NCBI GenBank assembly: GCA_003550325.1
Contig: QKWP01001676.1
Span: forward strand, 52,246-116,245
Direction of reading: 5' to 3'
DNA: 64,000 bases
Source: Gigaspora rosea
Taxonomy: Eukaryota; Glomeromycota; Glomeromycetes; Diversisporales; Gigasporaceae
The notes beneath the pieces were generated by a model. It was not told where the DNA came from. It searched no databases and worked only from the letters and a program-made list of their open reading frames with translations. The translations under genes were made by a program, and so were the position numbers. Positions 24,478-35,239 of this stretch are shown one piece after another. How positions within the stretch are numbered: position 1 is the first letter of the stretch; every line of letters begins with the position of its first letter.

Positions 24478-24860
24478 AATGAAGAAACGGCCTTTGAGAT
24501 GGATTTGAAACCTAAAGTAAAGTCAGTAATCGAGATAAATTTAGGAATAATGGTATGTGGTCCAAAAATCGATTTGAAGAATCAATAGTGCAGATCGAAG
24601 AAAGTGTGAATAAAGGTGTTAATAACAGTAAAAGTAATGTTATAGTTATAGCGTGTAGAACGGATAGTAATAAAGAAAAGGAAGAACAAAAAGATAAAAG
24701 GATAGTTAGAAATAGTAAAATGTACCGGATAAACCAAGGGTTCGGATACTTACCCATGAATTGGTCATTTACTCCAATCTTCAATCCCAGAGGAGATTTT
24801 CGCTTTGCTTTTACACCTTATAGTAGTCAGGCGGAGGAGTATGTCACAATTCGACATTAG
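24478..24860 (+). pseudogene. Short coding remnant before an LTR-like segment
   Basis: Overlapping open frames: one reads ETAFEMDLKPKVKSVIEI (24486-24590); the other runs 24555-24860 and includes YRINQGFGYLPMNWSFTP and GDFRFAFTPYSSQAEEY. The switch suggests a frameshift. No domain is recognised. Its position upstream of the LTR-like segment makes the end of a retrotransposon polyprotein the likeliest origin. Confidence 0.35.
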
Positions 24861-24941
24861 AGATTCAAAATCCGTGTAAACTTGATGATTGACATATAAT
24901 CACCCTTTTGTAAAATCTTTTAACGTGTTAGCACGACTACG

Positions 24942-25225
24942 TGTTAAGGGACACAGATTTATAAACATTCTCGATAGCACGTCAACTTAGTAGTACCATT
25001 GTTGAATAGCACGTAGCGTGTAAACAGCACGTTAACCAAATAACACGTTAATGTGTCCTATATTAAGTCTAAATGTATATAAACGAATGAATTTGACATC
25101 AATAAAAGATATATGTAGGGAAGTTCCCTTCGATTTTGCTTAAAGAAAATAGTGTTGTGCTGAAGAGACCTTTATTCGAGTAAATCAGAAATTTATCTCC
25201 TAGAACTATTAGAGTTACGCATACA
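24942..25225 (+). mobile_element. Possible LTR of a retrotransposon
   Basis: A stretch of about 284 bp that starts TGTTAAGGGACAC and ends GTTACGCATACA (TG...CA). It has a TATA-like ATGTATATAAACG at about 25072 and AATAAAAG at about 25102, the order of signals expected in an LTR. No second copy and no target duplication were found in the window, so the boundaries are tentative. Confidence 0.4.
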
Positions 25226-26474
25226 CTCTCCCTCCTTAATAGTTACAATGTCCATATTTGTCCAAGCCCAAATTTTTATTGGACATAGCGATAGTCCAAA
25301 TGACTGATTAATCTTTGTAGATCTACACGTAATAATTAAACCAATCATATTACATAATTTTTGAAAACATTTGTCGTTTTTAATAATATTAGAAGCGAGA
25401 AGAACTTAATATAAAAGAAGCTTACAAGTTAATATATACACGCAAAAAAGAATTTATTGTAAATATTTAGAGAATAGATAGATACGCATAAATGCGATAT
25501 TTATTACTAATAAACCCGAATTCATTAAAAAATCTAAGTCAACATTTTAATTTACGGTTGACAAACACTACAAGAACTAACCAAACTTAAATATTGAACC
25601 CGGATTTTCTGGTACTAAAGAGTTTGTATCTGTTAAAATCAGACAGTTGCAATAAATTTATTTAGATCTAACATAGTAAAGCAGTCTTAGATGAAAAAAA
25701 TTTCCAGTTACCTTCATTTACAGTATGACACAATAAACGGTCATATATTTGTTTTCTAAGCAAAGTCGGTGAGGAGTATGATTCTTTTTTATTCTTTTGA
25801 ATAGTGAATAATAAAGTTCGTTCGAAGCTAAGAATGACAATATTTTTTAGCGAAACGTTACATTGTTACCCGGGCAATTGATCTACATCAGCCAATCAAG
25901 CGAATGTCTGCTCATGATGATCTTAAATGACCAATAGATATGACCTTTATAGAGCATTTTTTGGTCATGATATGACTTTATGACCTTTTTAATATAGTAA
26001 GAATCAGCAATGAAAAAATTTATCACACTTTTATCGACCGCAAACGTCAAGATCGCTAAGATGGCTTACGCCGTAATTGATTATGTAACAGTTTCTATTC
26101 TATCTCTAATATCAGATTCTTTCGATTATAATGTTTGCAATAATATACTCGTATTTTAAATTTAAACTCACTAGCGTAACTTTTTAGGGTATACCGATAC
26201 TAGGGAGATTCGCGGATATGATTGCCAAAAATGTTTGGGAATGAAAATGTGGAGAAATGATTTCGACGAAGCGGTTGTCAGAAAAATGAACATGTGAAAT
26301 TCTTTATCATTGATTCAAATCACATACATAAGTGGTTGGTTGAAAGAGGCACAGATTAAAAACAAAAAAAATAAAAACCAAAAAAAAATAAAATTTCAAA
26401 TATCAAGTCCCTAAATAATAAATTTTACGATAAATTCTACATCACAACACAATCTTTAAATAATAAATTTTGCA
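25226..26474. other. Intergenic, upstream of the secreted-peptide gene
   Basis: AT-rich, no gene recognised. The promoter of the peptide gene at 26475 presumably lies in the last few hundred bases; no canonical TATA box stands out. Confidence 0.5.
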
Positions 26475-26797
26475 ATGAAATATATTTCCTGGTTAGTCGT
26501 TCTTATCTTTATCGCCTATGGTCTGTCAGTTCATGCATCACCTCTTCCTGAAGGTAACAAAAAATACAAAATCACTTATAAATCCCATCATTCTCGGCTT
26601 TACTAGCTTATCCACTCTCACTAATTGGGAATATCAATGTCATGTTATTTCTATTAGTAAGGGTAGGAGAAATCAGCAAACCTATTTTTCAGTACTCATA
26701 TAATATTTTCATTTTAGTTAACCTCGTGAAACGCTGTAATGATGGTGGCGCCGGTTGTGGATCTGGTGACGGTTGTGACTGTGACCCTGATGCGTAG
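26475..26797 (+). CDS. Small secreted Cys-rich peptide with Kex2-type site, two exons
   Basis: Too short for a simple ORF scan because it is spliced: exon 1 26475-26553, intron 26554-26717 (GTAACA...TTTTAG), exon 2 26718-26797. The product is 52 residues. The first 22 or so form a typical signal peptide: MKYIS, then the hydrophobic core WLVVLIFIAYGLSV, ending HAS. A short pro-region (PLPEVNLVKR) ends in a dibasic KR, the usual Kex2 cleavage site. The predicted mature part is CNDGGAGCGSGDGCDCDPDA, with four Cys in 20 residues and many Gly/Asp. Small secreted proteins of mycorrhizal fungi include host-directed effectors and signalling peptides; which role applies here is unknown. Four Cys and four Asp would also suit a metal-binding or disulphide-locked peptide. 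Splicing keeps the frame exactly and ends at TAG. Confidence 0.72.
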
Positions 26798-27373
26798 CTG
26801 GACGTAGATAGCATCTTATTTACTGATTTTTATTTTCATTTATTCTTTTGAAATTAGATTTATCTATAATTTTAAAAATGGAGATATTACAGTAGTTAAC
26901 TCAAATAAGTTGCACATTAGTATGTTTAAGAACTACTGACATTATACTGTACATCTAGGATATTCGTTTAATTAATATTTTTTATTCACCAGTTTAAATT
27001 AATATGAATAAAATCATATTTTTTTAATAAAAATGGTATAAACTATTGTTAATAATAATTATAAGCATAAATTGCCAATTTGATGATTGAACCTCTATTA
27101 TTATTGAAGTAGTGAACTAACAACAGAAAAGTACTATGATTTTAGGATGCTGTTTTATTATAGTTGTTAGACAAAACCTAAAGGCTTCGTGATAATGAAA
27201 TGCAAAATTATATATGTTTTATCCGTTTATCATTAAAACTTAAATGAAAAAAATGGCAAACTGAAAGCTAAACAGTAAACTAATTACTCTGCCAGAGTAC
27301 CCATTAAAACCATACCACACTAGAGCTAGAGTAGCAAAGTGATGCCACAAAAATTTGACAGTCCCCGAGATTA
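26798..27373. other. Downstream of the peptide gene, no further gene
   Basis: AT-rich, probably includes the 3' untranslated region of the secreted-peptide gene. Nothing else is recognised before the palindrome at 27374. Confidence 0.5.
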
Positions 27374-27420
27374 AAAAAATAATCGGGGTTGAGATTTAAT
27401 CTCAACCCCAATTATTTTTT
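27374..27420. repeat. Near-perfect 47-bp palindrome
   Basis: AAAAAATAATCGGGGTTGAG and its inverse meet at ATTTAAT. As RNA it would form a stable hairpin. It may be a collapsed MITE; no target duplication seen. Confidence 0.7.
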
Positions 27421-27482
27421 CAGTTGACGCAGAATGTTTGCCAAATTTTTGCGAACTACGCCATAAAAAGTTTCCAGTCACG

Positions 27483-28071
27483 CAGTGATGGTAAATGACT
27501 TTAAATGATCAAAATGACTCAAATTACAAATGATCAGTCATTGATCATTTCACGGCCCAAATGACTTAAGAAGGTCATTTAACTCTGGTTAATCGATTAT
27601 CTAATACTTTTAGCCAATCAAAATTGATTATTTTCTTAGTAAAATAAAACGTTGCTAGAGGCTATCTAATAAAAATTATTACGCATGATAATAACTGAAT
27701 CATTTGAATGATTACCATTTGTATTTTGGCTAAATGACTAGATCATTTCCAAACCGGTTGTAAAACGACATTCTAATCGAATCATAAGATCAGGTATGAA
27801 GTGATTAAAAAAAAACACTAGACAAAAAATAATGTATTTACTTTTTTAAAAAAAAAAAAGTTCGTGAATAATAATTTACCGATTGTAAAAATCATTTTCG
27901 AATTTACAAATGGCATGTTAATTAATAATCGACGTGAATTGAGAAATGATGCGAACATATGTAAATGATTTGGTAGTCATTTGGTCACAAGTCATTTCCA
28001 AATGACCAAAATTTGAATGACCTCAAATAAGCGAGGTCATCTGAAAATTGGAAAATGACAGGTCCATCCTG
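27483..28071. mobile_element. hAT MITE (589 bp) with perfect 8-bp duplication
   Basis: Ends CAGTGATGG and CCATCCTG match the hAT terminal consensus (CAGNGATGG). CAGTCACG is repeated exactly at 27475-27482 and 28072-28079. The inside carries many copies of AAATGA/TCATTT, especially in the outer 100 bp on each side, as expected of subterminal transposase-binding motifs. There is no ORF, so it is non-autonomous. Confidence 0.88.
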
Positions 28072-28120
28072 CAGTCACGTGATTATCAATGATAAATTGG
28101 CCAATAACCAAGTAGTGATT

Positions 28121-28180
28121 TAAGCCGCATGATTTTGGTCGGCTGGTTAAGCCAGCTGACCAAAATATCGGCTAAGCGGC
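28121..28180. repeat. Nested hairpin
   Basis: GATTTTGGTCGGCTGG...CCAGCTGACCAAAAT forms an inner stem, and TAAGCCGC with GCGGCTTA-like ends an outer one. A related GCTAAGCTGGCTTAGCC stretch occurs near 29195. Confidence 0.5.
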
Positions 28181-29450
28181 TAATAGTATACTATCGGAAT
28201 CATTCAGAACTAATATCACACTTTATATTATGACGTGATAATAATTTATTCTATATAGCAATTAATAATTAAACTATCCAAAATACACAGGTTCTTCAAT
28301 TTGTTGGCTTCCTCTCTCACAATATCCACGTTTATTTTGTCAGCGTTAACTTAGTTTTACTTCTTAAAAGACATAGAGCAAGCAAGAAAAACTCAAAAAT
28401 CTTTACTGTGTATCTGGGTTTAATTTAAATTTGGAATCCATATATACTTACTAATGGGTAGGTAATAAACCACTTAATCGATATTTAAATAAAAAAAAGT
28501 CAAATTTAATTTTAGCAATTTTTACCTTCAAAGAAAATGAAAAGTATTATGGTATTCCTATATGATTGACTAGTAATTGATGTGCACAAGCATATGATTA
28601 ATTGAATTCTGAGAATCATGGTGCAAAATGCGACCAACTTGGGTGCTGCCAAGAAAAACCTGACATCGTAATGATAAGTATTATGTATTTGAATTATCTT
28701 GAATAGCAATATGCGATAAATCAGGCTAAAATATAGAAGTAAAAAAAAACATTATTACATAAATTTATAAGAATAGAATAAAAAACTTTATTTGATTAAG
28801 GTTATTTTATAGAATAAAAGAATTTATTTGATTGTTATATTTGAATATAAAAACATAGCTTTCAATATACTACACTTTAAAATTATAAATTATCGAGTTA
28901 GATCCACGATTGACTGGACCATTATTTTTCAATCTAAAAAAATTATCTAATGCTCAAGCAAGTATAATATCTTTTTAGCTTCGTGGTTTTTTTAGAATGT
29001 GGTAAATATTTCAAAAATCTAGCTGCTTTAATCAAATCTATACAGTTTTAAATAAAGTAACTTTCAACTTGCATAAGTTGTATTTTATTATTGTTATTTA
29101 TACAGTAGTAATTCTATAATATAACAAATTGATTCATTTATGATCAGGTGATCTTAGTCACATTAGCCAGCTAACCACATTTTATTAGCTAGCTTAACTA
29201 GCTAAGCTGGCTTAGCCGTGGCTGCTTCAGCCAGCTTAAAACACTATAAACAAATATGATTTAGTATAACATAACATGATCAGAAAGATTCAAAAACAAG
29301 CATTTGTTTTATCAAAAATTGTCTATTTCTCAAAAATATGCTTAAAAACCCTTCTGTGCATTAAAAAATATTTTTCTTTAACAATTTTTACTATTAGGGT
29401 CTTAAAAACCAACCCTATTATATACTTTAATTCTAACCTAATGAATTTTT
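28181..29450. other. Intergenic, no gene seen
   Basis: AT-rich. A 65-codon minus-strand frame at 28512-28709 has no coding features. Around 29150-29240 there are GCTAGCTTAA-type palindromes like the hairpin at 28121. Confidence 0.45.
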
Positions 29451-29461
29451 AAAAAATTTTT

Positions 29462-29900
29462 GACCTTGGGTCCGATAGCATAGCGGTTATGCTCCAAGGT
29501 CGCAAATTGCAAGGTTGCCGGTTCAAATCCAAGTAGCGGCGATTTTAAGAAAGCCAGCCGGGCTAGACCAAATTAGGGATCCTAGAATGGGCAGTGATCA
29601 ACAATCAAGGTCATGATGACGAGGGCTGTGCCAGAACCCCGATTTGGAATAACCAAAGTCACAAGACGTAATGTGAGGCCTAAGTCTGGATATTACGAGA
29701 TACTACATGAACTCATGGCGCAAGCAGTCCGAAAATTGGCTGCGAAGATTTCTGGCCATTGCGGCGGTCGGTGAAACAGATCGCTTCTGGGCGTTGTGAA
29801 AGCAAAAGCTGGGGAAGTCGGGTTGTAATAGTGGAAAATAAATAACAACTACGGTCGTTATAAATCACTAAAATATAACACCGGCAAGACTGTCAAAAAA
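29462..29900 (+). mobile_element. Second tRNA-headed SINE (about 440 bp)
   Basis: Begins with a tRNA-like head: box A region ATAGCATAGCGGTTATGC and box B GGTTCAAATCC (29519-29529). The body is GC-richer than its surroundings, without ORF, and ends in an A run at 29895-29906. AAAAAATTTTT occurs at both borders (29451-29461 and 29901-29911), a possible target duplication. The head and body differ from the 1-kb SINE, so it is a separate family. Confidence 0.78.
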
Positions 29901-30247
29901 AAAAAATTTTTACTATTATGTAATAGTAAAATTTTTATAAGAAGATATTTTGTGCTATAGGTACCCTTATATTAAAAAATTTTGGGCTGCAGATCATTCT
30001 GAGAATTTTTTTGAACTTTTAGTTTATCAGCAAGTTGTTTTTATTATAAAATCTACATAGATCTACAATTTTATATAAATATTATATAGACTACTATATT
30101 AAAATTAAATATGTTAATTCTTATATTATTTAATATAGAATTTTTGCAAAATCTATTTAAACTTATATAAAAATAAATTTATAAAAAAGACTTATTTAAA
30201 TGTTATATATTTATGATTGAAAAAACTATTTACTGTATATACTATGT

Positions 30248-30513
30248 ATATGCATCAGCAAATTTTATATATAGATATATATTGATTACTAACAGATAAA
30301 ATATATATCGATACTAAATACCCCTGCCAATTTCTATCGATAGTAATAGTAATCAATATATATCTGATTATCTGATTTCTATCGATTACTATCACTATTA
30401 ATAGAAATCTGCAGGGGTATTTAGTATCGATATATATCTTACCCGATTAGTAATCGATATATATCTTACCCGATTAGTAATTGATATATAACTATATATA
30501 AAATTTGCTGATA
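30248..30513. mobile_element. Fold-back MITE with ATCAGCAAATTTTATATATA ends
   Basis: The left half, from ATCAGCAAATTTTATATATA to the inner arm ATCGATACTAAATACCCCTG, is repeated inverted on the right, with an extra tandem copy of TATATCTTACCCGATTAGTA. The same terminal sequence, inverted, ends another copy near 32964. Confidence 0.65.
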
Positions 30514-30691
30514 ATATAGATATTAATCGATATATATCTTATATGATTTTAATTAATAATTATTATATTCACATAATCATACTTTTTGCAAGTTTTTAAA
30601 TGTTTTACAGGTTTTCACAAGTTTTCGCAAGTTTTCACAAATTAATATAAAATTTTATTTTTTATTTATTATTATTATATATTTTAAATTA

Positions 30692-31170
30692 TGGTTTTAC
30701 TAAAGCCTACCACTGGTGTTCAACGCCAGTGTCAGAAATTAGATCAGAATATCATCGAAATATAGGTCAGAAAATCATGTGACTATATAAAATTAACATT
30801 CTACCCTACCCCAGTATCGTCATTAAAAATTCAATACACATGATTATTGGCCAATAAAAGATCATATTTGGTGTAATGTAACCTGATCAGGAAAATTCAA
30901 AACAAATGTCTCAAAACGTTTCTTTTGTCAAAAAAAGCTTATTTCTCAAAAGTTTGCATAAGAAACCACTTTTTTTAACTAAAAAAAAGTTTTTCTTGAA
31001 CAAACCCAAACCCTAACTGAGTACTCACTCTAATCCTAACCTAACATAAACAAACTTAAAAGAATTTTGGTACTAATCACGTGGGGGTGAATTTTTGATG
31101 GTGATACTGGGGTAGATATCTAATTTCCGATATTGGCGTTGAATGCTAGTGGTGTGATTTAGTAAAACTG
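30692..31170. mobile_element. hAT-like MITE (479 bp) with 8-bp duplication
   Basis: Inverted ends of about 52 bp: left TGGTTTTACTAAAGCC...CAACGCC, right the inverse of CAGTTTTACTAAATCAC...CAACGCC. TTAAATTA is repeated exactly on both sides (30684-30691 and 31171-31178). An inner inverted pair (CCCAGTATCG and its inverse) extends the stem. No ORF. Confidence 0.78.
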
Positions 31171-31186
31171 TTAAATTATTATACAA

Positions 31187-32480
31187 TATTTGCAAGTTTT
31201 CGCAATTTAATATAAAATTTTACTTTTTTATTTATTATTATTATATATCATATTATATTTTAAATATTACATATTTTATTATATATTATTATAAAAAACA
31301 AAAAAAAAATAAATCCAAAAAAAACGAAACCAAAAAAAAATAAAAAAATAAAAACAAAAAAAATAAACTATTATATTCCTTATATTTGCTAATATTCACT
31401 TATATTCACTTATATTTGCTTATATTACTCATATTAGCTATTTCTTGCAAAGTGCCAGAAAAGTTAGAATAGGTATTCTTGTAAAGTGCCAGAAAAGTTA
31501 GGTCCTTTTTATGCAAAGTTTCGAAAGTAAGAAATAAATAAAATAAAATAAAATTAAAAAAATAAGTAAAAAAACAAACAAAAAACAAAAAACAAAACTG
31601 AAAAATAACAAAAAAAACAAAAATGAAAAAAATAAACTATTATATTTGCTTATATTTGCTCATATTCGCTTATATTCAACTATTTGCTTATATTCGCAAC
31701 TTTTTGCAAAGTGCCAGAGATGTTAGAATTGGTATTCTTGTAAAGTGCCAGAAAAGTCAAATTGTTTTTTTGCAAAGTTCTGAAAGAAGTAAAGGATAAA
31801 TAAAATAAAATAAAATTAAAAAAATAAGTAAAAAAAACAACAAAAAACAAAAATGTAAGCAAACTAAATAAAAAAATAAACAAGCCCCAAATCTCCATTT
31901 CCCTGAACATGGTCTTGAAATTCAGAAATCGGCAAAAGTTTTTGCAAAGTGCCAGAATAAAATAAATTAATAAAAATAAAACAAAAAAACAAAAACAAAA
32001 AACATGAAATGAAAAAATAAATAAAGTGAAACCTTGCAAAAACTTGTGAAAACTTGCGTTCTTGAATTTTGAAATTGCTGAAGAAATTAGTTGTGTGTTC
32101 TTGCAAAGTGTCGAAAGGCTAAGTTGGCTTGTACAAAGTGCCTAAAAGTCATTGGATTTCTTGCAAAGTGCCAGTGGTAAAGTGTAGAAATAAAATAAAA
32201 AAAATTTAAAAATAAAAAAAAATAAAAACAAAAAAAAAACAAAATGAAACTAAAAAAAATGAAACAAACCCAAAAAAAAACAAAAGGAGAATGAAAAAAC
32301 AATATAAAATTGATAGAAGATCTAAATTATAAACAAAAAAAAAATAAACAAAGATCTAATCTGATCTTGTAGTACAATCATCAAAAATCCTCAAAACATT
32401 TCGAAAATATTAGTCAAATGTGTTCTTGATATGATCCAGGTTATAGATCGTCCTAAAATATTTCGAAAGTATTTGAAATA
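31187..32480 (+). repeat. Dispersed repeat with recurrent TTGCAAAGTGCCAGAAA
   Basis: Low-complexity A-rich DNA punctuated by at least eight variants of TTGCAAAGTGCCAGAAAAG (31446, 31478, 31699, 31737, 31943, 32102, 32134, 32162). It also contains AAAGATCTAATCTGATCTTG (32350), which is found inverted at about 47780. It corresponds to an inverted copy at 47640-48300. The minus-strand open frames here are Phe/Leu/Ile-rich translations of A/T runs, not proteins. Confidence 0.65.
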
Positions 32481-32610
32481 TTAAAAAGAAAAATAAAAAA
32501 AAAAAAGAGAGAGAAAGGGAAAAGGGTAAAAAGAAAAAAGGGTAAAAGAAAGAAAGAGGTAAAAGAGAGAGAGGGTAAAAGAGAGAAAAGAGTAAAAATT
32601 ATTCAAAAAT
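32481..32610. repeat. Purine-rich simple repeat (GAGAGAAAGGG/GGTAAAAG)
   Basis: About 130 bp of almost only A and G on the plus strand, with imperfect GGTAAAAGA units. Confidence 0.8.
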
Positions 32611-32639
32611 GCCTTTTTTTTTTTTTTAAGTTTTTTCAC

Positions 32640-33314
32640 ACTTTTTGTAGAATATATTTTTATGATCTATGGCAACTTACGGATCATATGGGCTTAAAAA
32701 ATTTTGAACTTTGTTTTTTTTTTGTTTTTATCTGGTAATTTGGTTTGAAATTTTTGTGACAGGTATATAATCATTAAAGATTTGTTAATTGTTGATTATA
32801 ATTGTTTTATAGATATATAACGATTTAATATAAAAATGATATATATCGATTATAGATATATATCAATTTTTATTCAATTAATCGATATATAATGATATTT
32901 TATAATCGATATAAAATGATTAAGTGTTATATATCGATTAATATCTATATATAAAATTTGCTGATGATGTACATGGGTACTTATTAATTAATTTGCAAAT
33001 TTGTGAAATATATAAATTATAGACCAAATTTAAATCTAATTTAAGATTAGAATTAGGATTAGCTTTGGAATTGGAAGAGGTTATAGTTTATAATAAAATT
33101 TTGCAAGAAATTTTTTTTGTTAAAGTCCAAAAAGTGGTTTCATAAGTAAAATTTTAAGTAATTATATATACTTGTATTTATATACTAGTATGCAAATAGT
33201 TAAAAAAGCACTATTTATTAGCTAATTAGAGTTTCACCAAATAGCTGACCCTACCCCCTATCTGATAATTTTTCTAAGCATTTAATTGGTTAAAATTTAA
33301 TAATATATATATAT
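32640..33314. other. AT-rich, palindromic ATCGATATATA stretches
   Basis: From 32770 to 32964 ATCGATATAT-type repeats occur, ending in the inverse of the 30248 element terminus. No gene. Confidence 0.5.
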
Positions 33315-33674
33315 GGGCCCTCAAAAGTAGAAACCAGACAATTTGACAATTTTTTGAAAATTAACCTGTTTGATTGATCAGGTGTAAAATTTAAAAACAA
33401 AACTTTTTTACTTAATAATGAAAGTCTAATCACTTAATAAATTTTTGTGATACAATAGTTAAAAGCTTTTGACGCTATAATCTAAAAATAGATTTACTGG
33501 GATTTTAAAAGCAATCTACAGGTCTACAGATGTGATAATCCTGTTTAAACAGGTTTGCTAATAATGAATATGCTATTTTTAGATTGTTTTGATCTTGTGT
33601 AACAAAATAGTTTTTGCCAATTTTCTCAAAACTCGTGATCTGCCAAATTGTCTAGTTTCTACTTTTGAGGGCCC
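33315..33674. mobile_element. MITE (360 bp) with GGGCCCTCAAAAGTAGAAAC ends
   Basis: Terminal inverted repeats of about 31 bp: GGGCCCTCAAAAGTAGAAAC...AATTTG at the left and the inverse at the right with few mismatches. The flanks are ATATAT on both sides. No ORF. Confidence 0.8.
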
Positions 33675-33859
33675 ATATATTAAATATATGATAATTTCTG
33701 ATTTATTAGTCTGTTTTGGATGATTTAATTACCAAAATATTTGTCTTAATGAAACAATTCTAACAAGCCCAAAATCATCAAAACCCAATTACAAAATCCT
33801 ATAATTATTCAACTTTATGTAATTTTAATAATAATTTTTAAAATTACTAAGTAAATGTT

Positions 33860-34137
33860 TTTAATATTAAATAATTTCTATTAGTCCATTTTGGATGATT
33901 TAATTACCAAAATGTTCGTCTTAGTAAGACAATTCCAATGTGACCAAAATCTTTAAATTCTAATTATAGGATCCCAAGATTAACAAAAATTTGTATTATA
34001 AATACAAATTTTTGTTAATTTTGAGATCCTATGCTTAGAATTTAATGATTTTGGACTTGTTAGAATTGTCTCACTAAGGTAAACATTTTGGTAGTTAAAT
34101 CATCAAAAATGACTTGTAGATCAAAAGTTATTCAATA
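33860..34137. repeat. Long fold-back, arms about 135 bp
   Basis: The arms meet near 33999 (TTTGTATT/ATAAATACAAA). Both contain TTTGGATGATTTAATTACC or its inverse, GGATCCCAAGATTAAC and CCAAAATGTT. A third, single-armed copy precedes it at 33690-33795, and a diverged one lies at 11220-11350. Confidence 0.75.
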
Positions 34138-34139
34138 TT

Positions 34140-34212
34140 AAAAATTATATATATATTATTATATATATAAATATATATTTATATATATTATATATTATAT
34201 TATATATAGGAC
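34140..34212. repeat. AT dinucleotide-like simple repeat
   Basis: Almost pure TATATA with a few breaks. Confidence 0.85.
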
Positions 34213-34684
34213 CTTAATAATTGCTCTACTCTTCTACTCCCTAAAAAATTAGCTAATAAATAGCATTCCCCTAATTGCCTTATAAATATTATATATTATA
34301 ATTAAATAACTTTTATAAACTATAAATATCTAAATCTTTTTTATAAATTTTATATATTATAACTATTGTAATATAGTAACTTTTGTACAAAGAAACTATA
34401 TCACTTGACTTAACATGTAAGAGGATAAGGAATGTGTAGATAAAGAGAAAATAAATAAGAAAATAAACAACAGAATATAAAAATAAAAGATTTATAGTCA
34501 AAGGATAATATTAGTTTATTAGATATAATATTTTAAAGTACAAATATTTTTAAAAATAAAAAAAAAGTAAGAAACAGAACCTTTTTATCTGCTTTGTCTT
34601 AGTGAAAAGACAGAGTTTATATATCTGTAAAAACTTAGAATTTTCACAATAACATACAAAGATAAAGTACTATAATATTGAACT

Positions 34685-34755
34685 AAAATAACATACTAGC
34701 ATAATGTACTATGATAATATACTAAAATATCGTACTAAGATATTATACTATAACT
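34685..34755. repeat. Short tandem repeat, ATAATGTACTAAGAT-like
   Basis: About five imperfect units of 13-15 bp containing TACTA. A second block of the same units is at 35170-35238. Confidence 0.65.
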
Positions 34756-34865
34756 AGGTTAATGCATAGCATTGTGTGTTCGAAGTGCAATAACAACTAA
34801 GATCTAATTCCATTTTTTTTATGTGATACAAATCAAAACAATACGATGTATCGAAAAGGTAACTA

Positions 34866-35039
34866 CAGTTAGACCACTCTAAATGTATCCTCCCTAAGTG
34901 CATAACTCCTTAAATACATATTAGTTTTCTGGCCCAAATATATACTAAACCTTTATAAATTCATTTTTTCTTATTGTTCTCTTAATGCATACCACTAAAA
35001 GTTTGGTCCCAACGATATGCTTTTAGAGAGGTCTGACTG
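34866..35039. mobile_element. Tc1/mariner-type MITE (174 bp) at a TA site
   Basis: Ends CAGTTAGACCACTCTAAATG and the inverse of CAGTCAGACCTCTCTAAAAG are immediately flanked by TA on both sides. CAGTCAGACCTCTCTAAA is a typical terminal sequence of fungal pogo/Tc1-like elements. No ORF, so non-autonomous. Confidence 0.82.
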
Positions 35040-35169
35040 TATTATACACATGCAGACAAACACCAAATACGGAAGTTATATTTTTGATATTACTATTATT
35101 GATACATCAAAAATGTAACTTTTGTATTACCTTATGTAAATATATAAAGTCCTCTGCTACACTCTGGAC

Positions 35170-35238
35170 AATAACGTACTAAGATAATGTACTAAGATAT
35201 TGTACTAAAATATTGTACTATGATAATATACTATTATA
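35170..35238. repeat. Second block of the TACTA tandem repeat
   Basis: Same 13-15-bp units as at 34685-34755 (AATGTACTAAGATATTG). Confidence 0.65.
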
Positions 35239-35239
35239 G

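Noticed and set aside
26518..26703. Plus-strand 61-codon ORF
   Set aside because: Lies in another frame across exon 1 and the intron of the secreted-peptide gene.
29462..29540. Possible tRNA gene
   Set aside because: Box A and B are present but the cloverleaf is not intact and the sequence continues into a SINE body with an A tail and flanking repeats.
31406..32302. Hydrophobic minus-strand ORFs (Phe/Leu/Ile-rich)
   Set aside because: They translate A/T homopolymers of a low-complexity repeat; no start context, no conserved pattern.
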